Assembly: GCA_030425425.1 (NCBI GenBank)
Contig: JAUIAO010000005.1
Coordinates: 1-64,000, forward strand
Direction of reading: 5' to 3'
From: Bacteroidia bacterium
GTDB lineage: Bacteria; Bacteroidota; Bacteroidia; Cytophagales; Cyclobacteriaceae
Length of the DNA: 64,000 bases
Of the stretch, positions 8,718-17,756 are shown piece by piece. Position 1 is the stretch's first letter. Each line of letters starts with the position of its first letter. Made by a program: the position numbers and the translations under genes. The notes under the pieces were generated by a model that saw only the letters and a list, made by a program, of their open reading frames with translations, searched no databases and had not been told where the DNA came from.

Positions 8718-10246
8718 CAGAAACCTAATTCTTTTAAGTAATCATCCATATGCCCTTCCACCTCAGCTAACTCCTTTTTCAATTCTTTGATATTGCTTTG
8801 CGTAGCACGAATATCCACTTCCTCTTCCTCCTCAAAAGTGTCCACATAGCGAGGGATGTTTAGGTTGTAGTCGTTTTCTTCCACTTCCTGAAGAGTGGCG
8901 CGGTAGGCGTACTTTTCTTCTATCACTTGTCCTTCTGCTTCGGTTAGTGGCTCTGCTGTCTGAAACGCCTGATAAGTGCTCACAATCTTCTCAAGATCGG
9001 TATCACGTAATCGGTTTTGGTTGGTGCCTGACTCATAGCTGTTGCTGGCATCTATGAAGAGGATGTCGCGGTTATCTCCTTTAGCACGATTAAAGATCAA
9101 GATAGTGGCCGGTATGCCCGTGCCGAAAAAGAGGTTGGCCGGTAGGCCTATCACTGCTTCCAGCAGGTTTTCTTCTATGAGCTGCTGCCGGATCTTGCCT
9201 TCACTACTTCCCCTAAAGAGTGTGCCATGTGGTAAGATGACACCTACGCGCCCCACGGCCTCATAGGTGGTTTCTATCATGTGTGTGATGAAGGCATAGT
9301 CGCCTTTGCTCTTTGGTGGGACTCCTCTGTGGTAGCGGTTGTACTGGTCGGTGATGGCATTGTCGGCTCCCCACTTATCGAGCGAAAATGGGGGATTTGC
9401 TCCCACTACGTTGAATCGCATGAGCTGCTCATTCTCCAGTAGTCGTGGATTGTTGAGTGTATCGCCCCACTCGATGGTGGCGTCATCTATCTCGTGGAGG
9501 AACATGTTCATACGGGCCAGCGCCCAGGTGCTGCCGTTTACTTCCTGTCCATAGAGTGCAAAGTTTTTGCTGCCTACCTTTCGTGCCATCTTGATCAGCA
9601 ATGAACCCGAACCACAGGCCGGATCACATATCCTGTCACCAGGCTGCGGGTTGAGCAATCTGGCTAATAGTTCAGAAACCTGTGCAGGCGTATAGAACTC
9701 ACCAGATTTCTTACCTTCCTCACCGGCAAACATGGAGATCAGGTATTCGTAAGCATCGCCTATAATGTCATTACCTTCAAGGTGCGACGGTTGAAGATCC
9801 ATTGCTGAGAAATCTACCAGCAGGTTTTTGAGTCGTCGGTTGCGGTCTTTGGTCTGGCCGAGGTTGCTTTCTGAGTTGAAGTCAATGTTACGGAATACAC
9901 GTTCCAGCTTGGCTCTGTTGGCATCTTCCAGCTTTTCCAAAGCAATGTTGATCAGCTCTCCAATGTTGGGTTCGTTGCGACCTTCGAAGAGGTAATCGAA
10001 TGTAGCATCTTCAGGTACCTGAAAGCGCTCGTTTCGGAGTGCCCGGTCAATCCTTACCTGATCGCCATTGTACTTCTCTGCGTAGGTTGCTTTTTTGTCT
10101 TTCCACACATCAGAGACATATTTGACGAAAAGCATGGTGAGAATGTAGTCTTTGTACTGGCCACTGCTAAGCACCCCACGGAAGGTGTCGCAAGCCTTCC
10201 AGACGATGTTGTTGATTTCTTTTTGTGTGATGGGTTTTATTTCCAT
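8717..10246 (-). CDS. hsdM: Type I restriction-modification N6-adenine methyltransferase subunit
   Basis: HsdM of about 509 residues from the ATG at 10246. An upstream TTG at 10285 would add 13 residues and overlap the preceding gene, so I prefer the ATG, which gives a normal N-terminus ([13 protein letters not shown]). The N-terminal helical domain is followed by the S-adenosylmethionine site with [24 protein letters not shown] and the catalytic NPPF. It methylates adenines in the HsdS-defined site, protecting host DNA and serving as core of the restriction complex. Downstream hsdS overlaps by one base. Confidence 0.95.
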   Translation of the reverse strand: MEIKPITQKEINNIVWKACDTFRGVLSSGQYKDYILTMLFVKYVSDVWKDKKATYAEKYNGDQVRIDRALRNERFQVPEDATFDYLFEGRNEPNIGELINIALEKLEDANRAKLERVFRNIDFNSESNLGQTKDRNRRLKNLLVDFSAMDLQPSHLEGNDIIGDAYEYLISMFAGEEGKKSGEFYTPAQVSELLARLLNPQPGDRICDPACGSGSLLIKMARKVGSKNFALYGQEVNGSTWALARMNMFLHEIDDATIEWGDTLNNPRLLENEQLMRFNVVGANPPFSLDKWGADNAITDQYNRYHRGVPPKSKGDYAFITHMIETTYEAVGRVGVILPHGTLFRGSSEGKIRQQLIEENLLEAVIGLPANLFFGTGIPATILIFNRAKGDNRDILFIDASNSYESGTNQNRLRDTDLEKIVSTYQAFQTAEPLTEAEGQVIEEKYAYRATLQEVEENDYNLNIPRYVDTFEEEEEVDIRATQSNIKELKKELAEVEGHMDDYLKELGF

Positions 10247-10268
10247 GTTCGTTATTTTCTTATGTTGT

Positions 10269-10892
10269 TCAGTTGTTATGACCAATTGAATGGGTGATTA
10301 AAGTATTGATGATGCTGTTGTATCGAATTTGCTTTTGCTCCAAGATGGCATTCGTCAGTCGCAGCTCCTCCTGATGCATGGTTTTGAGTTTTAAGATCTT
10401 CTCTTGTGTGTCGAAATCTGGTAAGGAGAAAGTGAAATCTGCCAGTTCTGATTTCCGAATAGAAGGAATGCCACTCCCTGCTGCCAATGCCTGGAACTTC
10501 TCCCGTGAAACAGGGAGATTGAAGATGGTACTGATGTATTCCGGGATTACCTCCTCTCTATTCGGCCTCAGGATTATGAATATTGAGGAGGCCACTGCTG
10601 GCCCAAAATCGTCACGATAAGTCCAGGTAAAGTTTCGGTTGCCTTTAGCCGCAAAGATGACATCACCATCCTTGAGCAGGTGTAAGCCGTTTGTCTGATC
10701 AATCTCTACGAAGGTGTCCACTTCACCTACCTGATTGCCCTCATCATCAAAGTGCTTAGCCTGCAAATAGCAGGCATTTCCTGTGTCTGTTGGTTTGGCA
10801 TGGAAACCAATTTTAAGCTCTGCAATATGTTTGATTTTAACCTCCAATGTTTTGTACAGTTTTTCAAATTCATACAAATGTACGTAAATCAC
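10269..10892 (-). CDS. Half-length HsdS-like specificity protein (single TRD)
   Basis: This 207-residue protein has one target recognition domain (IKHIAELKIGFHAKP near the start, GSGIPSIRKSELADF in the middle) and one C-terminal helix with LPDFDTQEKIL and a long amphipathic stretch. Full HsdS proteins carry two such halves, but natural half-subunits can dimerise into a working specificity unit. The start is GTG at 10892; no in-frame ATG precedes the TRD. It ends just before or overlapping the hsdM start, so it belongs to the RM operon. It could compete with the full HsdS for HsdM, giving a second methylation specificity. I see no internal break. Confidence 0.75.
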   Translation of the reverse strand: MIYVHLYEFEKLYKTLEVKIKHIAELKIGFHAKPTDTGNACYLQAKHFDDEGNQVGEVDTFVEIDQTNGLHLLKDGDVIFAAKGNRNFTWTYRDDFGPAVASSIFIILRPNREEVIPEYISTIFNLPVSREKFQALAAGSGIPSIRKSELADFTFSLPDFDTQEKILKLKTMHQEELRLTNAILEQKQIRYNSIINTLITHSIGHNN

Positions 10893-10956
10893 ACTAAAAA
10901 GGTTCGAAAAATATGTTGTAGAGTTTGTACAAAAATTAAAATCAATGCTTTTGAAG

Positions 10957-13773
10957 TTAAATTGTATGGTTTAGGGCAAGAATCTTGTTGAAAGGGAATT
11001 TAATTTCGAAGTATTCATCAACTTCTGACTTCCACCAAAGCCCAGGCTTCTTAATCCAAATGGTGTCTGGTTTTGCCTTACGATAATAAGCAAAGCCAAA
11101 TGATGATTTGAAGATGATTGAATGATTGGAAATTTCGCTCACAGATTGTGCACTCTTCTTATTCTTCCATCTGAAATATGGCTGTAGAATTATTCTTTTA
11201 TAATCATCCCAATTACTCTCGAAGTACTGAGATTTGAATTTGGCAGACTCCTGAATGGCAGTTAGAATAGTTTCTGAATCTTCAAGCTCAGGATTTACAA
11301 AATGCAATAAGTCCAGCAATAAAATATTGCGTTGGTCCTGTTCCTTGGAGGTCCAGTTCAGGTTAAGAATAAGCGAGGCGCCCATCTTAAACAGGTTCTG
11401 CCTGAATTGAATCAATTTCTCATTCAATGAATCGAATTCATAATGTTTAAAGCCCTTGCAAGAAGCAACGTGTAAAAGAAACACACCAAGAGAATCAACC
11501 AGAATGGACTTCAAGCTATCATGTTGTTGCTTATCAATATTGGCCTGAGAAAAATAGCTATGTAATAGTGTTGTATGCCCTGGGCTTTCGTTCGGGATAT
11601 ATAAAGATTCATCAATCGCATTGAGCTCTTCTATTAATTCACCACGCCAATCTGTTTTAACATGGTAAAACGATATATTCAAATCATCCGCATCAACCCG
11701 ATCCAATTTAATTAGCTGATACGCTCTCTCGAGCTTTGCAAACTTCGACCTCCATCGATCATCATAATGAATTGCTATCTCTGTTACATCAACATCATAT
11801 TTTTTAAAACCGAACTCCGTTAGAAGCCCAATCAAGATAACGAAGTTGGAGATTTCATTAAGGGTGATATATGAGTCGTCAGAAGTGTGAAATTCCTGGT
11901 TTTTAACATGTCTTTTGATGAATGCATAATGATAGTCATAAAGTTTATTTGCATGCTTGATAAGACTCCTTTTGATAACTGCTCCATCAAATTGATACTG
12001 AACTTCTCCAACCTGCTGATCTCCGCCATATTGATTTTCCGGATCCTCATCAGTAAGGGAGCTCTCAATATCTTCATCAACAATTTCTTTGGGCTTCAGG
12101 ATTCCTTTCCCCAACAAGCTTATCAGATCAGCAAACTGAACATTTGGATGATTTAGCAATTCTCTGGTGAAAGTATGTGCAGCTGGCAAGCTATTCAGTT
12201 CTTCTTCGGTGAGGCTATCGTATTCCTTTTCTGATTTTATAGCAGTGGCAGTTGCTGATCCGCTCTTCGCAGTGTATGATTGAAAGTCTTCATCATTACG
12301 TGCATACTCCAGATATTGAATAATGGATTCAATTGAAGAATAGTCTCCGCTATTCATGATAGAGTCAACCAGATTATTGATGTCGGCTTGCGACTGATCA
12401 GGATTGCTTTTAGATAAAAGCTGGGTATTATGGATTGGTCTGATGTTAGAGACTCGATCATTATCGTCATATAACATTGCCTGAAGAGCAGCATCCGGGT
12501 GTTTTATCTTGATCGAAATACGATCTCCAGATTCAATGAAATATCTTTCTATTTCATACAAATGTTTATCCCTTAAAACCACATAAAGTGGCGTTTGAAT
12601 ATCTCTATCAATATTCATACTAAGGCTAGACCCATCAAGTTCGGCATGCAGGATTTTGTATTTATGCTGATTCGATGATTCTATGTCATCTGTTTTTACT
12701 GCAGTATCTGGAATATCTCTGAGATTAATCTTTGTTGCTCCTTCAGTCGAGATTCCTAATTCAGAAAGTAAGTCATTAGATGTTACTGTTCTTTTTAACA
12801 GAATTGATGCTTCCTCATTTGATGCATCTGAGTCCAAGCCCCCAAGAGCACCAGATGTGGCATTACAACTCCCCAGCAATAGATATTCTAGTCCTGTATG
12901 GGTGATGAAGTGATAAATTTTAGCATGAAGACGATGAAAATGACTATCAAATCCATTGATGCATGTTCCCCATTCGAAAAAGTTGAAATTAGCACTGTAG
13001 GAATCATCCATTTTAACCGGAAGTAGGCCGGAAGATGAATCTGTCAGACAGGTTATTTTACTCAGGTTATAGTCCTTTAGAAAATTGACAAGAGTGCTTC
13101 CGTTCTTATCAAAAAATGGGGAGACTATTGTAAGGGAATTTATACTGTCGGTCGGCAAAATATCAAATAGTTGCTTGTAGATCGCGCTTCCCTCTTCATT
13201 CTTCAAAAATTGAATTTCAAGATTATCCCGGATCTGAATAAATCCTTCAGTTGCTACTCCCTGTAATTCATTAAGCCAGGCAGACTGTTGAGTAATCCAG
13301 TGTATTTTATCCTGATTGAATCCATGGCAATTATTGAAGAAGGATTGAAGGTAAGCCCAGGCATTCGCGAAAAGCGATGCATTCGGACTCTCCAAGCTAT
13401 TCATATGAAAAGCTCCCCACACTTCATCATTCCCACTCATTCCAGATGCGGAAATGTTCCCAGATCCAATTAATAATAACCCATGTTTTGGACCTGTCAG
13501 TAACAACATTTTTGGATGAAATATTCCTTTCCCATAGACAGAGTTGATGGCATATGTCCTCTGATTTGAAAACTCTTTACCTATTGAGTTCTCCAGCTGT
13601 TCATCCAGATAATTTCCATCCAGGAATAAGTTGATATTCTTCACACCGGCAGATTTCAATGCCGGCATTAATCGCTCTTCGAAAAAGATGAAATCGAAGG
13701 AATAGGACATGATAATGCATGAGCTATAGGCACCTTTTCGAATCAGATCCACAATGTTTTGACGCAAAATCAT
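10957..13773 (-). CDS. Large PLD-superfamily protein with two HKD motifs, putative defence nuclease
   Basis: This 938-residue protein has two phospholipase D-type half-sites: FHPKMLLL (H86, K88) with IGSGNISASGM, and LHAKIYHF near residue 282 with LLGSCNATSGAL. Two half-sites in one chain would build a complete active site. The C-terminal 600 residues are not recognised; they are rich in helices and lack an obvious helicase or ATPase motif. Its start overlaps the stop of the 532-residue upstream gene by 4 bp, indicating a translationally coupled pair. Sitting between mobile-element genes and an RM/CBASS array, it is probably a defence gene. Its substrate, DNA or lipid, is not known from sequence. 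Confidence 0.7.
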   Translation of the reverse strand: MILRQNIVDLIRKGAYSSCIIMSYSFDFIFFEERLMPALKSAGVKNINLFLDGNYLDEQLENSIGKEFSNQRTYAINSVYGKGIFHPKMLLLTGPKHGLLLIGSGNISASGMSGNDEVWGAFHMNSLESPNASLFANAWAYLQSFFNNCHGFNQDKIHWITQQSAWLNELQGVATEGFIQIRDNLEIQFLKNEEGSAIYKQLFDILPTDSINSLTIVSPFFDKNGSTLVNFLKDYNLSKITCLTDSSSGLLPVKMDDSYSANFNFFEWGTCINGFDSHFHRLHAKIYHFITHTGLEYLLLGSCNATSGALGGLDSDASNEEASILLKRTVTSNDLLSELGISTEGATKINLRDIPDTAVKTDDIESSNQHKYKILHAELDGSSLSMNIDRDIQTPLYVVLRDKHLYEIERYFIESGDRISIKIKHPDAALQAMLYDDNDRVSNIRPIHNTQLLSKSNPDQSQADINNLVDSIMNSGDYSSIESIIQYLEYARNDEDFQSYTAKSGSATATAIKSEKEYDSLTEEELNSLPAAHTFTRELLNHPNVQFADLISLLGKGILKPKEIVDEDIESSLTDEDPENQYGGDQQVGEVQYQFDGAVIKRSLIKHANKLYDYHYAFIKRHVKNQEFHTSDDSYITLNEISNFVILIGLLTEFGFKKYDVDVTEIAIHYDDRWRSKFAKLERAYQLIKLDRVDADDLNISFYHVKTDWRGELIEELNAIDESLYIPNESPGHTTLLHSYFSQANIDKQQHDSLKSILVDSLGVFLLHVASCKGFKHYEFDSLNEKLIQFRQNLFKMGASLILNLNWTSKEQDQRNILLLDLLHFVNPELEDSETILTAIQESAKFKSQYFESNWDDYKRIILQPYFRWKNKKSAQSVSEISNHSIIFKSSFGFAYYRKAKPDTIWIKKPGLWWKSEVDEYFEIKFPFNKILALNHTI

Positions 13774-15368
13774 AGCGGGTATTCTTTTAAGAGTTCTTCG
13801 GCTTTTTTGGATAGTTGATCCTTCTCGTTAATCAGGTGAAGATCTTTCATGAACCCAATTACGGTACCAATTCTCGACGCGGTGTAGGCAGGACCAAAAT
13901 TGCTAATGTGTCTTATGTAGTTATCTTCTAGAATAAATTTCTGAGTAGACTGAATGCCAACCATCTTTCGGTAAGCCACATTTTGATGACGATAGATCAC
14001 ATGATGTAAAAGAAAGCTTTTCAAAAATTCTATGATTGCTAGATTCTTGAATCTGGGAAAATCATGTTTATAAAAACTAAGTACGTCATAATCGGAACTG
14101 ATACCTCGATACTCAACATAATGAATCAAAGACTCAATTTGATTTGCGTTTTCCTGATAAAGCTTGACTAACAAAGCAGTTGCATCCACCATTGATTCAA
14201 CGCCTTCTTTTTTCAGCATCTCGTCGCAAATAGTTTGCTCGTTTTCAAACGCTATTTTGAAAATTTCTGAGACATCAGCAACTTCAAGTTGATCATATTT
14301 TTGAAAGAATTCCGCCAGGATATCATTTGTTATTGAATTCATTAAATCAGGCAAATAGGCCCAATTTTTATAACACTCCAAAACATGCAAAATCCCATTC
14401 AAAAACGCCGTGCTAGCCAGTCGGAAATATTCATTGAATTGATAATAATACCAACCATAAAGTGTGTCACTATAATTACCACCATAGTTACCCTTAGTGT
14501 AATAAGCCATTCTCGTAAATGCATGCTCCTGTAAATCGCCGGGATTATTCTGACAGAATTCTAAAACATGTAAAAATGTGCTGCGCCGGTAATAACTCTT
14601 CTGATTATCCTCGATTGTTACAGGATCATCCTGCCCAAACAGTAAGTTAATTAACTCATTTTGCTCCTTTGAGCCATCTCTAATCATGAAAGCATTGAAG
14701 TCAGGGAAAAGAAGCTTTAACTGTCTCTCGGCAACTACATTGCTGTCAATACATGACAACAGTAAATCCAGTTTCTCCTCTGGTATATTTTCAGCGAATG
14801 CTTCAGCAAGGTCTTCACCGGAAGTCGTCAGTTGTTCCGATTTCTTGGTAACTCGATATATTTTTAAAGCAGTACCAGTTTCATCCGCAACCTCTTCGAT
14901 CAATCTAATCTGGCGCATAGATCCCAAATAATACTGTCCAAAGATTCCGAATGGAAATGCCCAGTAGGTATTGGCTGTTGTACCACTTTCATTGTATATA
15001 CCATCTGTTAGTTGATATTCACTTTGATCTAGTGCCAATGATTTCAAGGCAAACTGGCTTCCATTAACTCCTTCAACCCCATTCGATACTGAACTAAGAG
15101 CAATTATGTATTCAGCTTTTCGAATGAAATCTTTTTGATCATTTGGATCTTTTGACTTAACTCTCTTGCTATATTCTTTCAAAAGCCAGCAGTAAAGCCC
15201 ATAATTTCTGATTCTGCTCGAAACAACATTCAGACCCTTAAGCAAATAGGTATATGCTCTGGATGAAGGATTTTGCAACCCCACTGGATCCAGACCTGTA
15301 ACAAATGACATCTTGTCGCTCAAGAAGGGCACTCGAGCTTCGTTGACTTCAATTTTTGTTGTAGGCAT
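13770..15368 (-). CDS. Unassigned 532-aa partner of the two-HKD PLD protein
   Basis: I recognise no named domain. The N-terminus carries a conspicuous block, VPFLSDKMSFVTGLDPVGLQ, then a SRIRNYGLYCWLL stretch that suggests a conserved family. There is no signal peptide, membrane segment or P-loop. The rest looks mostly helical with many aromatic residues (GWYYYQFNEYF). The 4-bp overlap with the downstream PLD-like gene strongly suggests the two proteins act together. The gene starts at ATG 15368, 67 bp after the DUF3024 gene. A sensor, adaptor or DNA-binding role for the PLD-like nuclease is speculation. Confidence 0.6.
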   Translation of the reverse strand: MPTTKIEVNEARVPFLSDKMSFVTGLDPVGLQNPSSRAYTYLLKGLNVVSSRIRNYGLYCWLLKEYSKRVKSKDPNDQKDFIRKAEYIIALSSVSNGVEGVNGSQFALKSLALDQSEYQLTDGIYNESGTTANTYWAFPFGIFGQYYLGSMRQIRLIEEVADETGTALKIYRVTKKSEQLTTSGEDLAEAFAENIPEEKLDLLLSCIDSNVVAERQLKLLFPDFNAFMIRDGSKEQNELINLLFGQDDPVTIEDNQKSYYRRSTFLHVLEFCQNNPGDLQEHAFTRMAYYTKGNYGGNYSDTLYGWYYYQFNEYFRLASTAFLNGILHVLECYKNWAYLPDLMNSITNDILAEFFQKYDQLEVADVSEIFKIAFENEQTICDEMLKKEGVESMVDATALLVKLYQENANQIESLIHYVEYRGISSDYDVLSFYKHDFPRFKNLAIIEFLKSFLLHHVIYRHQNVAYRKMVGIQSTQKFILEDNYIRHISNFGPAYTASRIGTVIGFMKDLHLINEKDQLSKKAEELLKEYPL

Positions 15369-15435
15369 GATGAATGATTACATTGAACTGAAAAGTAATG
15401 AATTTTAGCCAGCAGAGTTATTTAATAGACAGAAA

Positions 15436-15783
15436 TCAACCCCAAAAACAACCATGCTTATCCTCATGGACCAGATCAAGGAATTTTTCCAAGGTATCAA
15501 CCCTCGGGTGTGGTGAGTAGCTATGCCACTTGAGGTCTGATCGCATCCAGAACACTTTCCACTTTTGCTCGGTTTTGACCCAGGTGGTTTTGGCTATGGG
15601 TTCTTCAATTTTTTGATCCTTGTGCTGCCAGTGTTGTCTTATGTTGAAAATGATGACGCTTTGGTTTTCAATTCGGTAGTCGAGATCGACCTGATGTCTC
15701 AGGTTTTCAGGAGGTCTTCTTTTGTCCAGGAATATTTCGAGCGCATTGATTGTTTCAGCGGTCTGAATTAGTTCTAGTGCCAT
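15436..15783 (-). CDS. DUF3024 family protein
   Basis: This 115-residue protein is counted from the ATG at 15783 (MALELIQ). An ATG at 15801 and a TTG at 15855 lie upstream in frame but add residues atypical of the family. The conserved pattern is visible: RRPPENLRHQVDLDYRI, SVIIFNIRQHW, KVFWMRSDLKWHSYSPHP and a C-terminal GCFWG. DUF3024 has no established function. It is frequent in bacterial accessory regions, and here lies between the DnaC-like ATPase and the PLD pair on the same strand. Confidence 0.75.
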   Translation of the reverse strand: MALELIQTAETINALEIFLDKRRPPENLRHQVDLDYRIENQSVIIFNIRQHWQHKDQKIEEPIAKTTWVKTEQKWKVFWMRSDLKWHSYSPHPRVDTLEKFLDLVHEDKHGCFWG

Positions 15784-15867
15784 GGCAGTGGTGATTAGCA
15801 TTTGGAGGTAAAAGTAATTAACACCTCTGTCTTTCAGACATCTCCCCTGAGGCAAGGGAGAATAGTT

Positions 15868-16587
15868 CTAAGTTCGTTTGTCTTGTGAATTGAATGAAAT
15901 CAGGTTGCACTGTTCTCGGAGCCTAGATCTGACTCTTGGGCCATAAACCTCCTCGATTTGGTTGCTGGTAAGGTTGGTGGTGATGTGGGTGAGCATTCCC
16001 TGGCTGACGAACTGATCATATCTGGAGAGGAGGATTTCTGCCATCACGTTGGTGTCATTGCCAAAATATTTGATGCTACTCTCAGCTCCCAGGTCATCAA
16101 AGCAATAGGTTTTAGGTACCAGCTGGCCATCTTTTGGTTCGTATGAATGGTCACTGTATTTGTCGATGATAGGGAAACCTTCTTTGTGGAATTCGAAAGT
16201 GATTTGTCGGCAAGGTTTCATCACGTGATGGGTATAGGCTGCTGAGATGTAGCGCATGAGGTTCATGAGAGATGTTTTGCCGCAACCAATAGAGCCGGAG
16301 AGGAGTATGCCTTTCCTGAATGAGATATTGAGTTTGGAGGCGTTTTCTGTATCGCGAAGGAAGTACACCAGGAGTTTGAAGATGACCTGATGATCTTCTT
16401 CGTGGATTTGGAAGTGATCTCCGTAAAGCCTTTTTCCGGAGTGTTCGAGGATAGAAAGGGCTTCTGAGAAGGGGAATTTCTCAGAGGAGAAATTTCCTGT
16501 AACCACAGGAGATCCCGGATCTTCACTGCGTTGCGTCCGGGATGACGTGTTGGAAAAAAGATCATCTTCTTTTGCAATGCTGTACAT
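15868..16587 (-). CDS. DnaC/IstB-type P-loop ATPase of a mobile element
   Basis: This 239-residue ATPase has Walker A GSIGCGKTS (residues 98-106), Walker B YCFDDLG near residue 150 and an ITTNL sensor-like stretch. This matches the DnaC/IstB group of helicase loaders and transposition ATPases. With the two upstream genes it forms a set often seen in integrated elements of Bacteroidota. The N-terminal residues around 15-26 (SSRTQRSEDPG) are encoded by a palindromic REP-like repeat, which probably entered the coding region in frame. The true start may therefore lie further in. Confidence 0.7.
   Translation of the reverse strand: MYSIAKEDDLFSNTSSRTQRSEDPGSPVVTGNFSSEKFPFSEALSILEHSGKRLYGDHFQIHEEDHQVIFKLLVYFLRDTENASKLNISFRKGILLSGSIGCGKTSLMNLMRYISAAYTHHVMKPCRQITFEFHKEGFPIIDKYSDHSYEPKDGQLVPKTYCFDDLGAESSIKYFGNDTNVMAEILLSRYDQFVSQGMLTHITTNLTSNQIEEVYGPRVRSRLREQCNLISFNSQDKRT
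16512..16543. repeat. REP-like palindromic element inside the ATPase reading frame
   Basis: The arms ATCCCGGA (16512-16519) and TCCGGGAT (16536-16543) pair perfectly around a 16-nt loop. The wider text, ending in GATGAC, resembles the widely dispersed GTCATCCCGGA-type bacterial repeats. It lies in the first 25 codons of the ATPase gene and is translated. Confidence 0.6.
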
Positions 16588-16638
16588 GTTATTTACGTAA
16601 ATGACGGTTTCGTACCAATTGAATTCCCACTTTTTTCC

Positions 16639-17067
16639 TCAAAGTGGTTCATCATAATTTTTAAAATTTTCATCTCCCTGTTTATTATGTTTTAATAGTT
16701 TACTATGTTTTATAATAGGTCGCACGACCTTTACAGGAGCTTTATCAGCACCTATACCACCACCTATAACACTACCTTTATCAAAATTGTACAGGTGAAC
16801 TTTACTGCCAACCATCGGATTGTAGGATGGTTCATAGTTGATATATCCCCAATTATGAAGCTCTTTGATACACTTGGAATATGTGTTGGCGGAACCTATT
16901 TTCGAGAGCTTCATGACATCCATCCGAATCAAGGTAATGGGATTCTGGAAGTGGTTCAAATTCCAGAACTGAAACAAAGCCAAATACAGCGCGAAATGCG
17001 TTGTATTCAGCCTGTCATCTTCATACGCTTTTGCATACCATTCATTCATGTGATGGATGTAATTCAT
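16639..17067 (-). CDS. Replication-initiator-like/winged-helix protein of the element
   Basis: A 142-residue protein from the ATG at 17067. A longer frame to 17115 would overlap the upstream gene. The segment FALYLALFQFWNLNHFQNPITL, read in two blocks, and KIGSANTYSKCIKELHNWGYINY look like the helix-turn-helix and wing of small initiator or DnaD-like proteins encoded beside DnaC-like ATPases in Bacteroidota elements. The C-terminal tail is basic and low in complexity. It probably recruits the downstream ATPase, or regulates the module. The family assignment is tentative. Confidence 0.5.
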   Translation of the reverse strand: MNYIHHMNEWYAKAYEDDRLNTTHFALYLALFQFWNLNHFQNPITLIRMDVMKLSKIGSANTYSKCIKELHNWGYINYEPSYNPMVGSKVHLYNFDKGSVIGGGIGADKAPVKVVRPIIKHSKLLKHNKQGDENFKNYDEPL

Positions 17068-17074
17068 ACTTGAA

Positions 17075-17353
17075 TTAATAGCTATTGTCCACCCGATTGT
17101 TTGATAGCATTTCATTGATGTCCTGGGAATCGTAGTAGATCACCCCTCCTATTTTGGTAAATGGCAAGGTGCCATTGATTCGAAGGTTTTGTAAAGTACC
17201 GGGTGAGATGCCCAGGAGCTTTCGCACCTCCGGAGATCTGAGCCATTTCTTGGTAGTTCCACCTGTTTGTTCCTCCAGGAGTTTTTTGAATTCACTGATC
17301 AATTCGATTTTGAAGTCCATCAAGTCTTCAGTTGTAATAATTGTTGCTGCCAT
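17075..17353 (-). CDS. HTH_17 (MerR-type/excisionase-like) DNA-binding protein
   Basis: This 92-residue protein has a C-terminal helix-turn-helix of the excisionase/MerR-like HTH_17 class: WLRSPEVRKLLGISPGTLQNL, read in two pieces, then LPFTKIGGVIYY and DINEML. The N-terminal 40 residues are helical. Such proteins act as excisionases or transcription regulators of integrative elements. It is the first gene of the minus-strand module, with a 16-bp palindrome 65 bp upstream that may be its operator. The start at ATG 17353 gives the expected length. Confidence 0.8.
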   Translation of the reverse strand: MAATIITTEDLMDFKIELISEFKKLLEEQTGGTTKKWLRSPEVRKLLGISPGTLQNLRINGTLPFTKIGGVIYYDSQDINEMLSNNRVDNSY

Positions 17354-17417
17354 TGTACTTGGTTTTGATTGTTAATGCAGCAAACCAAATAATTCTGGAA
17401 ATAAAAAAACAGTTACA

Positions 17418-17433
17418 GGGGTTACGTAACCCC
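17418..17433. promoter_or_regulatory. Perfect 16-bp palindrome upstream of the HTH_17 gene
   Basis: GGGGTTACGTAACCCC is self-complementary over its whole length and lies 65 bp upstream of the HTH_17 start. With no loop it fits a dimeric protein-binding site better than an RNA hairpin. An operator for the element's regulator is the simplest reading; a role in recombination or replication is possible. Confidence 0.45.
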
Positions 17434-17573
17434 TTCTATGTGCTTGATAATCAGTGAGAAAAAATTTGAAAAATTTTTGAGAGGAGGTTCAAAATGAATT
17501 GAAATGCTGAGTCTTACCAGCATTTACTTACATTTGAATCAGAAAATGACATATTGAAAATAATATAGCGTAA

Positions 17574-17700
17574 AGCTATTTTCTGAGTTTCTGAAAACTG
17601 GCACTTTTCTAAAGCACACTACAGAAAATAGACTGAACGCTCACGCTTGGCGTGGGCTCAGTTTATTCGTGTGTGTGGGTATGCCAGTACCTCAGAAGCC
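17574..17700. repeat. Nested inverted-repeat region, possible ncRNA or origin-like structure
   Basis: Several inverted repeats interlock here. CTATTTTCTG (17576-17585) pairs with CAGAAAATAG (17622-17631). ACTGGCA (17597-17603) pairs with TGCCAGT (17682-17688), with CTGAG (17583) and CTCAG (17691) as flanking arms. A compact hairpin CACGC-TTG-GCGTG (17642-17654) is extended by CTGA/TCAG. The first two pairings are mutually exclusive in part, allowing alternative folds. No reading frame explains it. It lies between the minus-strand element genes and the plus-strand small protein gene. Confidence 0.5.
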
Positions 17701-17756
17701 GGTAAATTGATGTCCACGCTCTTTTTTTGGTGGATATCTATATTAACTTTAAGTAT

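Noticed and set aside
10247-10285. TTG start for hsdM
   Set aside because: The ATG at 10246 gives the usual HsdM N-terminus; the TTG would add 13 atypical residues overlapping the previous gene.
17574-17700. Integron attC site
   Set aside because: The folded structure is suggestive, but I could not find the conserved GTTRRRY/RYYYAAC core boxes or an integron integrase.
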